DNA of 26,607 bases, from NCBI GenBank assembly GCA_003313425.1, contig NHZP01000132.1, forward strand, positions 1 through 26,607, written 5' to 3'. Positions 8,679-16,641 of the stretch are shown here, in pieces. The notes beneath the pieces were generated by a model that was not told the DNA's origin, made no database searches, and saw nothing but the letters and a program-made list of their open reading frames with translations. Position 1 is the first letter of the stretch, and every line of letters begins with the position of its first letter. The position numbers and the translations under genes are program-made. This stretch comes from Pseudopyrenochaeta lycopersici (Eukaryota > Ascomycota > Dothideomycetes > Pleosporales > Pseudopyrenochaetaceae).

Positions 8679-10019
8679 TTATGAGTTAGCTGCATCCTTC
8701 TGGCTTTGAGAGCTGGCGGTCATGGGCGGTTGGGAGATGGGGAGGACCTGCTGGGACTGCTCCCTCTGCTTCATCCTGCCATAACCATAAACAAGGCCGC
8801 TGAAGAATCCTAGTAGGATAGCCGAGACACCACCAAACGTGACAGGAGCATCAAAAAAGACGATGCCGCTGATGGCGAGTGGGAGCTTGTTCAGATAACC
8901 GACGAAAGAGTACGTCGTCGATGAAGTCTTGCGAATGCACTAGGCAGAAGAGTACGAGATGAAGATGGCACCCATGCCAGAGTAGAGCATGCTAATCATA
9001 AGGTTGTTGCGCGATTCGGCAGGGAAGTTCTTGGCCAGGTTGGCCATAGACCAGTCCTCGGTGACCAGGGAGCAGATAATCAAGATAGGGAAGGAGAGCA
9101 AGTTGTTATAGTACATAGCTGGTTGATTCCAGTCAGTTTGAATAGCAGCGCCTGGTAGTTCATCAGTAACTTACTGTCCCATTCCTTGAAGTTAAGCGAG
9201 GTGATGAATTTGCGCGTGCCCAGGACATATGAGGCCGTGCAGATGACGTTCAGCCCCATCCACGCGTACCCAGCGTTCAAGGTTGAGATGGCGGCGGCAG
9301 TCTCCACCGAGGGCTCAGCGCTATTGAGGGCAGCCTGGATATCAGCCCACGCAGCAACGATTGAGCTGAGCACCATGGAGCCAAACGACAACAGAAGCAG
9401 CGGGGTCACGCTGCCGCCAAACCAAAGGACCTCACCATAGGCGATAACGACGATGGTCAAGTTCTTGAAGATAGTGTATACCGGAACAGATAGAAATTGA
9501 AGAGACTTGGTACTGGTGTAGATCATGCCGACGAAGAAGAAAGACACGGGGAGCCCTGATTCAATGTTGGCATAAGCGTCAGTTGGCCGTCGCAGGCATA
9601 CATTTCTTGGGCTTGCCGCCTTTCAAGGCCGCGAGGTTAGGGATCATCTCCATCTGCTTCAATACCAGAATTGCAGCCGTGCAAATAACGGCCTATCGAA
9701 CAGGTATCAGCTGCGAGGTCTTGATGTGGTGCCAGAGTGTCGCGGCACATACCTGACTGGCCAGATACAGGAAGTTCAAGTTCCAGGACGAGCCCGAAAC
9801 GACGTACTTGTTCACGACCGTCATGCTGATCGAGGAGAAGCAGTAGGCCAGAACAGCAGCACCGGGGTTGTTCTCGAGCTGGGACAGAATGCTACCCGTG
9901 CCGCTGTCGACGCGCGCCCGGTGATGGAGTGCAGGCTTCAGCAGGAAGCTCTCCCGCTCATTAAACTCCTTCTTGTCCAACCTGCTCATCTCTAGATCTT
10001 CATTCTTCTTGTTCGACAT
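8679..10019 (-). pseudogene. VRG4: GDP-mannose transporter-like gene, four exons, premature TAG at codon 306
   Basis: The predicted product is a Golgi multi-span nucleotide-sugar antiporter of the VRG4/GmtA family, moving GDP-mannose into the Golgi for glycosylation. Exons on the minus strand: 10019-9753, 9692-9602, 9555-9175 and 9118-8679, separated by introns of 60, 46 and 56 bp with GTATGT, GTATGC and GTAAGT donors and AG acceptors. The spliced frame is 393 codons. Family-typical segments are LSSISMTVVNKY-like (here FSSISMTVVNKYVVSGSSWN), GMIYTSTKSLQFLSVPVYTI, GEVLWFGGSVTP, STLNAGYAWMGLN and a YYNN motif. Two oddities: codon 306 (8942-8940) is TAG where the family has Trp (SSA-W-C), a TGG-to-TAG change; and the nucleotide-binding GALNK motif reads GYLNK. 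Everything downstream of the stop remains in frame and well conserved, so the stop is recent, is a sequencing error, or is read through. It may be a paralog rather than the essential copy. Confidence 0.88.
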
Positions 10020-10400
10020 TGTGGTTTCGTCGTGGGCTATCCCAGAGGATGACGGGCTAAGGAGAAAGGTCCGCTTCGACACTAGGGAGGCTGCGCGGTA
10101 CGAGAAGGGCGTTCGACTTCGCGAGAAACAGAGCCGACGATCGAGACGGTAGGTCTGTGGTGTAAAGTTAAGACAGCAGACGCGAAGGAAAAGGGACGCG
10201 CAATGGGCGAAGGGCTTGCAAAAGAGGCTTGGCAGGTGGCTTCTGCCCCGTCGCTTGAACGAGGGAAGTGGGGCTTGGCGCAAGCTCAAATTAGAGGCCC
10301 CATTGTGGTGCATCCTTATCGCTTGGTATCGTCGAATCAACGAGGGGTTACATGGTGGTGGGCAGAGAACGCGCGAGAGGTCAGCAATGGCTGCACACGC

Positions 10401-10407
10401 TTATATA
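10401..10407 (-). promoter_or_regulatory. Possible TATA box of the transporter gene
   Basis: TATATAA on the minus strand, about 385 bp upstream of the transporter ATG at 10019. It is the only good TATA-like word in this otherwise GC-richer upstream region. Assignment is inference; the intervening sequence would be a long 5' leader. Confidence 0.3.
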
Positions 10408-10429
10408 GCCTAGAAATAACCGGCACGTA

Positions 10430-10974
10430 ATCGTCTACCATAGTAGATATAAAGAGAAAGAGGAAGCGTTCTAGAAGCAAGCGCCACGCCTTCAGTTACT
10501 TTAGCATCATGTCCTACTCGGTCCAGCCCGTTTTTTCCCGCAGCTAAGTCGGCTTGGCCGGCTTGGCGGACAGCCAACACGGCGCAAACATCAATCTGCG
10601 CCGCCGCACGCTAGAGCTGCACAGCCTTGTGGTTGTGTTGTTGTTTTGGTGTTCGGCCGCGCAATGGGCAGGACGCGCGAGCGCGCTAATTACAAGGTGA
10701 ACCTCGGTAGGGCCATTTGGCTAGCACGCTTAAGCTGCATGCAGGATGCAGCTTTCGCATAAACTTAGGTTGTAAGTGGTCAACAATAAGCCCAGCCCGC
10801 GGCACGGCCCAGGGCGCGCCACAGCCGCCTTACACTAATTCGACGCAGGCTCTAGGGCGCCAATAAACTCAGGAAATAAGCCCCGCACTACCTGAAATCC
10901 AACCACGATAAAATCCCTTACCCAAATCTCATTTTACAAGGTAAATTAATAATAACAATATTCAAATACTATGG
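10430..10974. other. GC-richer intergenic region, no gene seen
   Basis: Single-copy-looking sequence between the transporter promoter and the transposon cluster. It holds a tandem word GGCTTGGCCGGCTTGGCGGA near 10549 and a perfect 8 bp-arm stem-loop (AGCTGCAT, loop GCAGG, ATGCAGCT; 10733-10753). One arm of a 44 bp inverted repeat lies at 10848-10891, with its partner at 13181-13224. No ORF of useful length. Confidence 0.5.
10733..10753. repeat. Perfect stem-loop
   Basis: Arms AGCTGCAT and ATGCAGCT with a five-base loop GCAGG. It is not followed by a T-run, so it need not be a terminator. Significance unknown. Confidence 0.5.
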
Positions 10975-10982
10975 TATCAGGC

Positions 10983-12444
10983 CACCTGGTTTCAGAAAAA
11001 GAGTCTACTCACAAAATGGCTTGGCTTCCCCAACACCTCCAATAGCCTCACCAAAACGATGAAGGATGGCCACTTTAAGCAGTTTTTCGAGCAGTTTAAG
11101 GATGTGCTTAATTTAAAGCTGTACTTTTGTACTGGATAGCTATCTAGAGCAGCTTTTAAAGCGTTTTTCCTCACCACCCAGTTATCTGGCCATCTAATTC
11201 AATGCAATCTCTCAGCCTTTAAGGCATACTATCAACCTGAGTATTTATGAGCTTTTAAGTAACTTTCTCCCATCCCTCAAAAGCTAGTTCACGGGTTTCA
11301 AACTCATCCCAATGCGGAAATGTTGACATGAACTGCTTAGGAGGTAGCCAGCAATTCTCAATAGGGCTAGATCTGGCGAGCTGGGGCAGTTGAAGTACGT
11401 TAGTTAGTTAACTTAGTGCTCAAGCTTATTCTTCTGCTTCCAAGTCTTGACAATATTACCTTTCTTTGACTGCCCTCCGCCATGGCCGCTATTATTGTCC
11501 TCCTCCAGAACGAAGTTATGTCCTCTCTCTAGCTAGGGCTTAATAACTGGCTCAAGGATCTGGTCTATGTATACGTGGTGAGACATATTGCCATTCTTAT
11601 TCTGAGTATTAAAGAAGTAAAGCTTACTCTTAAAATTATAATCTATAGCAGCCCGGCTATGCTGCCTCTTATTCTTCTTCTTATTAGTTCTATTAAGATT
11701 ATGCTGAATGCAGTCTGAACATAGCCTCTCTCCAGGCTTCCTGATAATATGAACCTTACCCTCAGCACTTACAGACTAGTGTACCTCGTCTGAGAATCTG
11801 ACTCTCCTCCAGTCCTGAGGCTGAGGGTAGCGACTGAGCATAACCTCGCTCTATTCTTTTCTCTTTAGCGCAAGTCTGCTAGAGATCTAGCCTTTACAGC
11901 AAGCAATACACTTATAATAGTCTATTGATCCTATGTAGTCTTTAAGGTAATAGCTATTGTAGTTTAGATTAGGCTCTTTATAAATTTGCTGCCATGTTAT
12001 GACTTTTGCTGGCTATCTAAGGTTTTGAAGAAACTGGCCCACTTTCTTAAGCTCCTTAGGCGAAAGAGCTAGTGGCCTACTACTTTTCTTAGGTACAGCA
12101 GCATTATTATAATGACGGCGATTAAATTCTAGGTTATCCTCTCTTAAGATCGCCTATCTTTGCTCTTTACTAACGCCGTAGTACTTAGATAGATTTAAAT
12201 GGAAGTATGAGAGCCTATTATAGTCTGCCCACTCAGCAGTGCCCTTCAGTCTCGCTTTTTTTGGGGTCTTAAAGTCGGGGATACTATTTCTTGACATGCC
12301 GAAAAAGATCCGCGCAATACATCTGCGTGTTGTGATGGTGGTGGTGGTTGAGATAATCAAGGTTGAAATCAGAGAGTTTGGTGAGCGGCATCGATTTTGG
12401 TGGGTGCCCGCTTACTGAGTAGGCTCTTTTTCTGAAACCAGGTG
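10983..12444 (-). mobile_element. Tc1/mariner-like DNA transposon, 1,462 bp, with 5 bp duplication CAGGC
   Basis: Terminal inverted repeats of 29 bp with one mismatch (10983-11011 and 12416-12444), beginning CACCTGGTTTCAGAAAAAGA. The element sits inside the MITE tip. CAGGC occurs immediately before (10978-10982) and after (12445-12449), and the uninterrupted MITE end on the other side (13078 inward) contains it once, so the duplication is 5 bp. It carries one transposase relic on the minus strand. Confidence 0.85.
11171..12297 (-). pseudogene. Tc1/mariner (DDE) transposase relic
   Basis: Cut-and-paste transposase of the IS630/Tc1/mariner superfamily, read from an ATG at 12297 (SRNSIPDFKTPKK). 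Visible parts: an N-terminal helix-turn-helix-like segment; VRFSDEVH (first catalytic Asp, near 11795); IIRKPGERLCSDCIQH; MSHHVYIDQILEPVIKP; FVLEEDNNSGHG (second Asp, near 11495); YFNC, SPDLA, then PIENCW in the next frame (third acidic residue, near 11368); and a C-terminal DGQITGW before TGA at 11171-11173. About ten in-frame stops and one frameshift between SPDL and PIENCW inactivate it. The catalytic triad itself seems retained. Confidence 0.85.
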
Positions 12445-12537
12445 CAGGCATAAGTAGGGTAGGTGGGTCCCGGAGAACTGTTAGATTGTCAGATACAAGG
12501 TGCGTACCCGGAAAGAGTATGCTGTTAGATCTACAGC

Positions 12538-12706
12538 TGTTAGATTAGATGCTCCTAGGCTGTTTAATGAGGTTGGGGATGAATTGATTGATTCTCTGTT
12601 CTGACGCCTGAGCGTCGATCGGGTAACTACCTGCCCCGGCTATATATTGTTCCGGGCCGGAGCCTCTATCGACTTTATGATATATATATATGCCTTACAT
12701 CTGACA
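12538..12706 (-). mobile_element. Solo LTR B nested in LTR A
   Basis: 169 bp with TGTTAG...CTGACA ends and a perfect ACAGC duplication (12533-12537 and 12707-12711). The flanking halves of LTR A rejoin to match the uninterrupted copy at 8202-8436. Read on the minus strand it begins TGTCAGATGTAAGG and contains GAATCAATCAATTCATC, like the LTR at 13537-13759, so minus orientation is inferred. Confidence 0.82.
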
Positions 12707-12769
12707 ACAGCACAGTAGCGAGGGTACGCGATACTGTATTGTAGTACAAAGCTCGGGTGTAACCACTTG

Positions 12770-12770
<1 letters not shown>

Positions 12771-12811
<41 letters not shown>
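12771..12811. repeat. (CA)n microsatellite
   Basis: An uninterrupted CA run of 41 bases inside LTR A, expanded relative to the short run at the equivalent position of the solo LTR at 8202-8436 (about 8297-8313). It was not mutated by RIP despite being all CpA. Confidence 0.95.
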
Positions 12812-12813
<2 letters not shown>

Positions 12814-13078
12814 CATAAAAGGAGAAAAATAAGGAACAAGAGAAGAACAATAAATTCTTATCTATTTTTCTGACCCAAAAAGATTCATTAAATTCTGACT
12901 AGAACAGGGGGTGTGGCAGGGCTATGTAAGGATCCTCTACTAACAGAGATATAACAAAAACCCTAAAATTTTGTATAGGATTGCTTGTAAGACAAGCCTT
13001 TGTCATTTTATTACATGTGGCGTACACCCCTGCCACACCCCCTGTTCTCCGGGACCCACCTACACTACTTATGCCTGA

Positions 13079-13536
13079 TATAATAGTAATAGTAAATTAC
13101 GCAATACTTCGCTATTGCTCCTTTGTACACATAGATTAATTTAGGCGCGGTGGTGTGGGTGTAGATGTTGTCACTCGGATGTGGTACAGGGCTTATTTCC
13201 CAAGTTTATTAGCGCCCTAGAGGCTATGCAGCGCGAAGCATTTCGCACATGTCATGGAACTGCTCGTCGCCGTCGAGTGGTGCTTCATGTAGTTTCGGAG
13301 GGTTCCGTAGAAAGAGCCACTACTGATGATCCTACGAAGGTAACCGCCTGTGCTGTTGGGAGTTGATTATCGACTCGGGCTGGAGCTGACAGACACAAAC
13401 TTATCTGGACGTTTGCACGCGGGGTTTAATTTGAAACTCAGACAACGCAAGGCGGCTCGGATTGTTGTGGTTCATGCCCCTATCCATGAACTGGCCGTGT
13501 TCAGGGATTTGGTGTAGCCTAAAGGACCTGTGCACC
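13079..13536. other. Unmutated spacer, no recognised gene
   Basis: Normal-composition DNA between the MITE and the next LTR. It carries the right arm of the 44 bp inverted repeat (13181-13224). The only ORF (13181-13366, plus, 61 codons) overlaps that repeat arm and has no recognisable domain; I do not call it a gene. Confidence 0.5.
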
Positions 13537-13759
13537 TGTCAGATTCAAGGACTATTTGGCTTGATCTTTGATGAATTTTTGATGATGAACGTGATTGATT
13601 GATTCTGTGTTCTCTCCCCTCCTTTCTATAACTGCTTTGCTTCCGGAGGTTCCAAAGGCCGTAGTATTAGTCCTTCTATTAATTGCCCTTTCATGTGTAG
13701 TACTTTTTGAGTCTATCTTTTATATTTAACAGGCCTTACAGCACTTGTGTAATCTGACA
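13537..13759 (-). mobile_element. LTR remnant without target duplication
   Basis: 223 bp with TGTCAGATT...AATCTGACA ends. Read on minus it shares GGAACCTCCGGAAGCA and GTTATAGAAA-like words with the copia LTRs at 19238 and 24304, and its other end matches the solo LTR at 8202. The flanks differ (GCACC left, ACTCT right), so it is not a simple solo LTR; the DNA to the right is RIP-rich while the left is not. Confidence 0.75.
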
Positions 13760-14128
13760 ACTCTTAATCTTAATTTTAATTAACCTCTTGCTGCTACTAA
13801 CCTACTCTCTATTATATCTTCTTACTTTTTAACCTACGCTTATTAAACTCTTAAATAACTTACTCTTCTATACCTTTTACTTAACTCTACCTTATTCTTA
13901 ATTAACTCTGAACCTACTCTCTAACCTCCTAAATAATAATACTATTAGTACTTGCCTCTAATATAATCCCTAAACCTTCTTTTTACAAATCTTTTTTATA
14001 CCTTATACACTGCTTTTTATTACTCCCTTATCTATAGTAGCTTATTATAACCCTAAATTAATTGACTTGCTTATTAATAATCTATATTTTGTACTTTACT
14101 TGCTTATAGAAACTACTAACAATCTATC
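13760..14128. other. AT-rich degraded sequence
   Basis: AT-rich text with many CTTA/CTAA words, no ORF and no recognised repeat. It separates the LTR remnant from the GC-richer island at 14129. Confidence 0.45.
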
Positions 14129-14527
14129 TTAAAAATCTGCACTAGTAAAGTCTAAATCTGCACTAAACTCCAAATCTGGTCCAGCTGAGTCGCCGTTACA
14201 CGGTGACTTAACCCCCACCTGGCAAATCCCTGCTTGCCCAAGTCTACCACCTTCCTGGCCTCGCTGTGCCTCCCTCTTCGCCACTGGTTGCGCCTCCTCA
14301 GAGCTTTGGTCTTGTATCGTCTGTCTGATGAAGATTCCATCTGCCACCCCGCCGATACCCTTACTTACACCCTCAACTACCCTACCAACACGACTACCTC
14401 GCCCGCGTCCACCACTTCCCCGGCCTCGCTGCGGCTCCCTCTTCGCCACTGGCTGCGCCTCCTGAGAGGTCTGGTCTTGGATCGTCTGTCTGATGAAAAT
14501 TGCGTCTGCTGCGCCCAGTGCTCTCAT
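14129..14527 (-). CDS. Hypothetical 132-residue ORF with internal duplication, possibly not a gene
   Basis: Open from 14527 to 14129 on the minus strand. It contains two copies of a module FIRQTIQDQxSxEAQPVAKR followed by Arg/Gly-rich linkers (GRGSGGRGRGSRVG and GQEGGRLGQ). The composition is basic with no membrane segment. It lies in a ~500 bp GC-richer, unmutated island between RIP-rich blocks. I do not recognise a family; it may be a gag-like or low-complexity fragment of a transposon, or non-coding. Overlapping plus-strand ORFs mirror the same duplication. Confidence 0.3.
   Translation of the reverse strand: MRALGAADAIFIRQTIQDQTSQEAQPVAKREPQRGRGSGGRGRGSRVGRVVEGVSKGIGGVADGIFIRQTIQDQSSEEAQPVAKREAQRGQEGGRLGQAGICQVGVKSPCNGDSAGPDLEFSADLDFTSADF
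14246..14512. repeat. Direct duplication of ~100 bp
   Basis: Units 14246-14345 and 14411-14512, offset about 165 bp, are clearly similar (for example CTCCCTCTTCGCCACTGG and ATCGTCTGTCTGATGAA in both). They differ by scattered substitutions that mostly keep the minus-strand frame open. Confidence 0.85.
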
Positions 14528-14545
14528 TGGATCGGACTCAGTTAG

Positions 14546-14920
14546 ATTGGAGCTGGATTCACTCTAGTCGGCATCGGACTGGACTAAAGTGCTGTACTGG
14601 ACTAGATCTCTAGGCTCTAGAGCTCCTAGAGCTCTAATGCATATACCTATTTCGGTAGAAGTCTAACCCTTTTAGGTATTATAAGAGTTAAATCTAAGCC
14701 TTAGACGCGTTACAGCTGTAGAAAATAATTAACTAATAACTAATAATTTAGTTAACCTAATTTACTAGTAAAACACGCGGAAAAACGCGTCCTAGACAGG
14801 ATAATAATACTAATTTTATATTTCTTATCCTCTATATAGGCCCTATTATTCTATATTATTATTACTACTATATCTATAATACCTTAATTATTTAGTAGGC
14901 GCGTGCATAGAGTAGCAAAT
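14546..14920. other. Transition from GC-richer island to RIP-saturated DNA
   Basis: Repetitive TCGGACTGGACT/CTGGACTAGATC-like words at 14560-14640 grade into TA-rich text. Two ACGCGT words occur (around 14705 and 14784). No gene seen. Confidence 0.4.
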
Positions 14921-14921
14921 G

Positions 14922-15080
14922 GGTATAGGTTGGGGTTAGGTTGGGTTTGATTACATAAGACCCGTACCCAACCCAGCTCTATACCTAATCTTTATACGCT
15001 AGTAATAGGTATAGGTTAAGGTTACTATAAATAGGTTAAGGTTAGAGCTAGGGTTATTAGGGTAAGGTTAGCTTTAGTCT
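14922..15080. repeat. Degenerate telomere-like G-rich block
   Basis: G-rich motifs GGGGTTAGGTTGGGTTTG, two copies of ATAGGTTAAGGTTA (near 15008 and 15030) and AGGGTTATTAGGGTAAGGTT lie close together, with inverted C-rich text ACCCAACCCAGCTCTATACC in between. The words resemble scrambled TTAGGG repeats, but no run of exact TTAGGG units exists, so this is not a telomere as it stands. Confidence 0.4.
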
Positions 15081-16640
15081 AAGTAATTACGTTTTTTATA
15101 TTAGGGTTACTACTAACTAATAAGGGTTATATATTTACTACAGCTAATTATTCTAGTTTAAGGGTTACTATATTATTTAGGAACTATTATAAATTATAAT
15201 TTATATATTATAACTTCTTAAAGAAAGCTACTACTAGATAAATCTACTACCTAAAGAAGACTACTACTTAAAGAAAACTAATACTTATTAGAAGAAATTT
15301 AGTAGAAACTTATTATAGTATTACCTTACTAACGTAAAATTTATATACTAAATAGTAAGTCTCTTTATATAGATTATATTTATTATATAGTCTACTAAAA
15401 ATTAGTATATATATAATAAAAATATTAAGGTAATAGTTACTTTTAAAATAACTAACTAGAAATAACTTAACTAACTCTTAGAGAGCCTTAATTATACTAC
15501 TCTAGAAGCGTAGTCTTTACTAAAACTCTTAGGCTATTTTATAGATAAAGTAGAAGAATAGAAGCTTATAAATAAGTAGATTAGTAGACTTTTAGTATCT
15601 TTTAATCTCTTAAATTACTACTACTATAAATAATTAGCTTATAACTATAATAATAAACTATAATAACTTACTACTTAGCTTTTAGCAACGCTTTTTCTTA
15701 ACTATATTAGAAGTAGTTATTATCTTTCGCGTAGATTTACTAGCTAGATCCTTTATAGGTATACTACTACTAGTTATAGTCTTCCTAGGAGCCTTACTAC
15801 TAGTTATTAGACGCTTAGGAGGAGGTCTAGTTCTAGCTATTATATTTAACTTAATAGAGAGTAGTAAATTTAATAGAGAGTAGTTAATTTAATAGAGCGC
15901 AGCTAATTATAGAGGTAGAAATTTAGTATAGATGAGTAGAGGAAGAAAGTAGAAATTAAGCTTACTAGACTAATATATTACCTTTAGTGAAGGTAAAGGT
16001 AAAAGTAAGAGTAAGTTAATATAGCTAGTAAATAAGCTCTCCTAGTATATAGCGTAGTAATACTATAATAAATTTTTATAATAAACTATAAGATAGTAGA
16101 ACTTAAGATAAGCTTTTAATTAATCCTATTTTTATAGTAATCTAACTTTTTTTAGAGGTTATACGTAGGTAGGTACCTATTCTACTCGCTAGCGCAGCGT
16201 ATAGGCTACCTATATAGCCTACTATTTACTCTTACCTTTACCTTACTATATAATAACTTATAGGCTTCCCTTATTACTTCTATATCTTTATTATTAGATA
16301 CTAAACTACTTACTACTTAATTATTATATATATTTATTATAATTCCTGCGTAATAGCTTCTACACCTATTAAACAGGAGCTAATTAAAGATACTAACTAT
16401 CTAGATAGTCCTAAGGGTCTACTTCTAAATATTTAGTATAATATACTAGTTAGATTTAATAGTAATAAATAGGAGAAGCTTACAGTAGTATTTATCCTAG
16501 TCTATTATTATAGTATATATATACTAATTAAAATAGGGGTTTACTTCTAGAGAGTAAGAAGTTAACTATATTATCTCTATACGTAGCTAAATTAGTTCTT
16601 ATAAAAGTCGCCCTACTAATCTATTAGTACTATTTAAAGG
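15081..16640. other. RIP-saturated DNA, no recognised element
   Basis: TA-rich sequence with stops in all frames and short tandem-like words (AAAGTAGAAG; TTTAATAGAGAGTAG repeated near 15850-15890; AGGTAAAGGTAAAAGTAAGAG near 15992). Probably ancient transposon sequence, unrecognisable by eye. Confidence 0.45.
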
Positions 16641-16641
16641 C

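Larger units (their letters stand above)
12479..12900 (+). mobile_element. Solo LTR A, inserted in the MITE and itself interrupted
   Basis: LTR beginning TGTTAGATTGTCAGATAC and ending AAATTCTGACT (final A of the usual CTGACA is T). It is flanked by a perfect AGAAC duplication (12474-12478 and 12901-12905), which interrupts the MITE terminal repeat. Without LTR B and its duplication it is about 248 bp. It is related to the solo LTR at 8202-8436 in opposite orientation. It contains a 41 bp CA run. Confidence 0.82.
10977..13078. mobile_element. ~208 bp MITE split by nested insertions
   Basis: Removing later insertions leaves 10977-10982, 12450-12478 and 12906-13078, about 208 bp. Its ends are 51 bp terminal inverted repeats beginning TCAGGCATAAGTAG, with one mismatch; the right arm is intact at 13028-13078. 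TA dinucleotides flank both sides (10975-10976, 13079-13080), as for Tc1/mariner-type MITEs. It encodes nothing. It was invaded by a Tc1-like element near its left tip and by an LTR at position ~35 of its left repeat. Confidence 0.85.
10848..13224. repeat. 44 bp inverted repeat flanking the transposon cluster
   Basis: Sequence 10848-10891 (GGCTCTAGGGCGCCAATAAA...) matches the reverse complement of 13181-13224 at 37 of 44 positions by my count. The arms enclose the whole MITE/Tc1/LTR cluster plus about 100 bp on each side. They could be relic ends of an older element or a fold-back. Confidence 0.6.

Noticed and set aside
9726..9995. Plus-strand ORFs at 9186-9440, 9726-9995 and 10203-10430
   Set aside because: The first two are antisense to transporter exons; the third lies in its 5' leader. 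No domains seen.
9693..10340. Longer N-terminal extension of the transporter from 10340
   Set aside because: The extension is low-complexity basic text unlike the family; MSNKKNED at 10019 matches the usual start position and precedes the conserved region.
10507..10550. Short plus-strand ORF starting ATGTCCTACTCG
   Set aside because: Only about 12 codons before a stop; no evidence of expression or homology.
14922..15080. True telomere end
   Set aside because: No consecutive TTAGGG units, and sequence continues for more than 11 kb on both sides.
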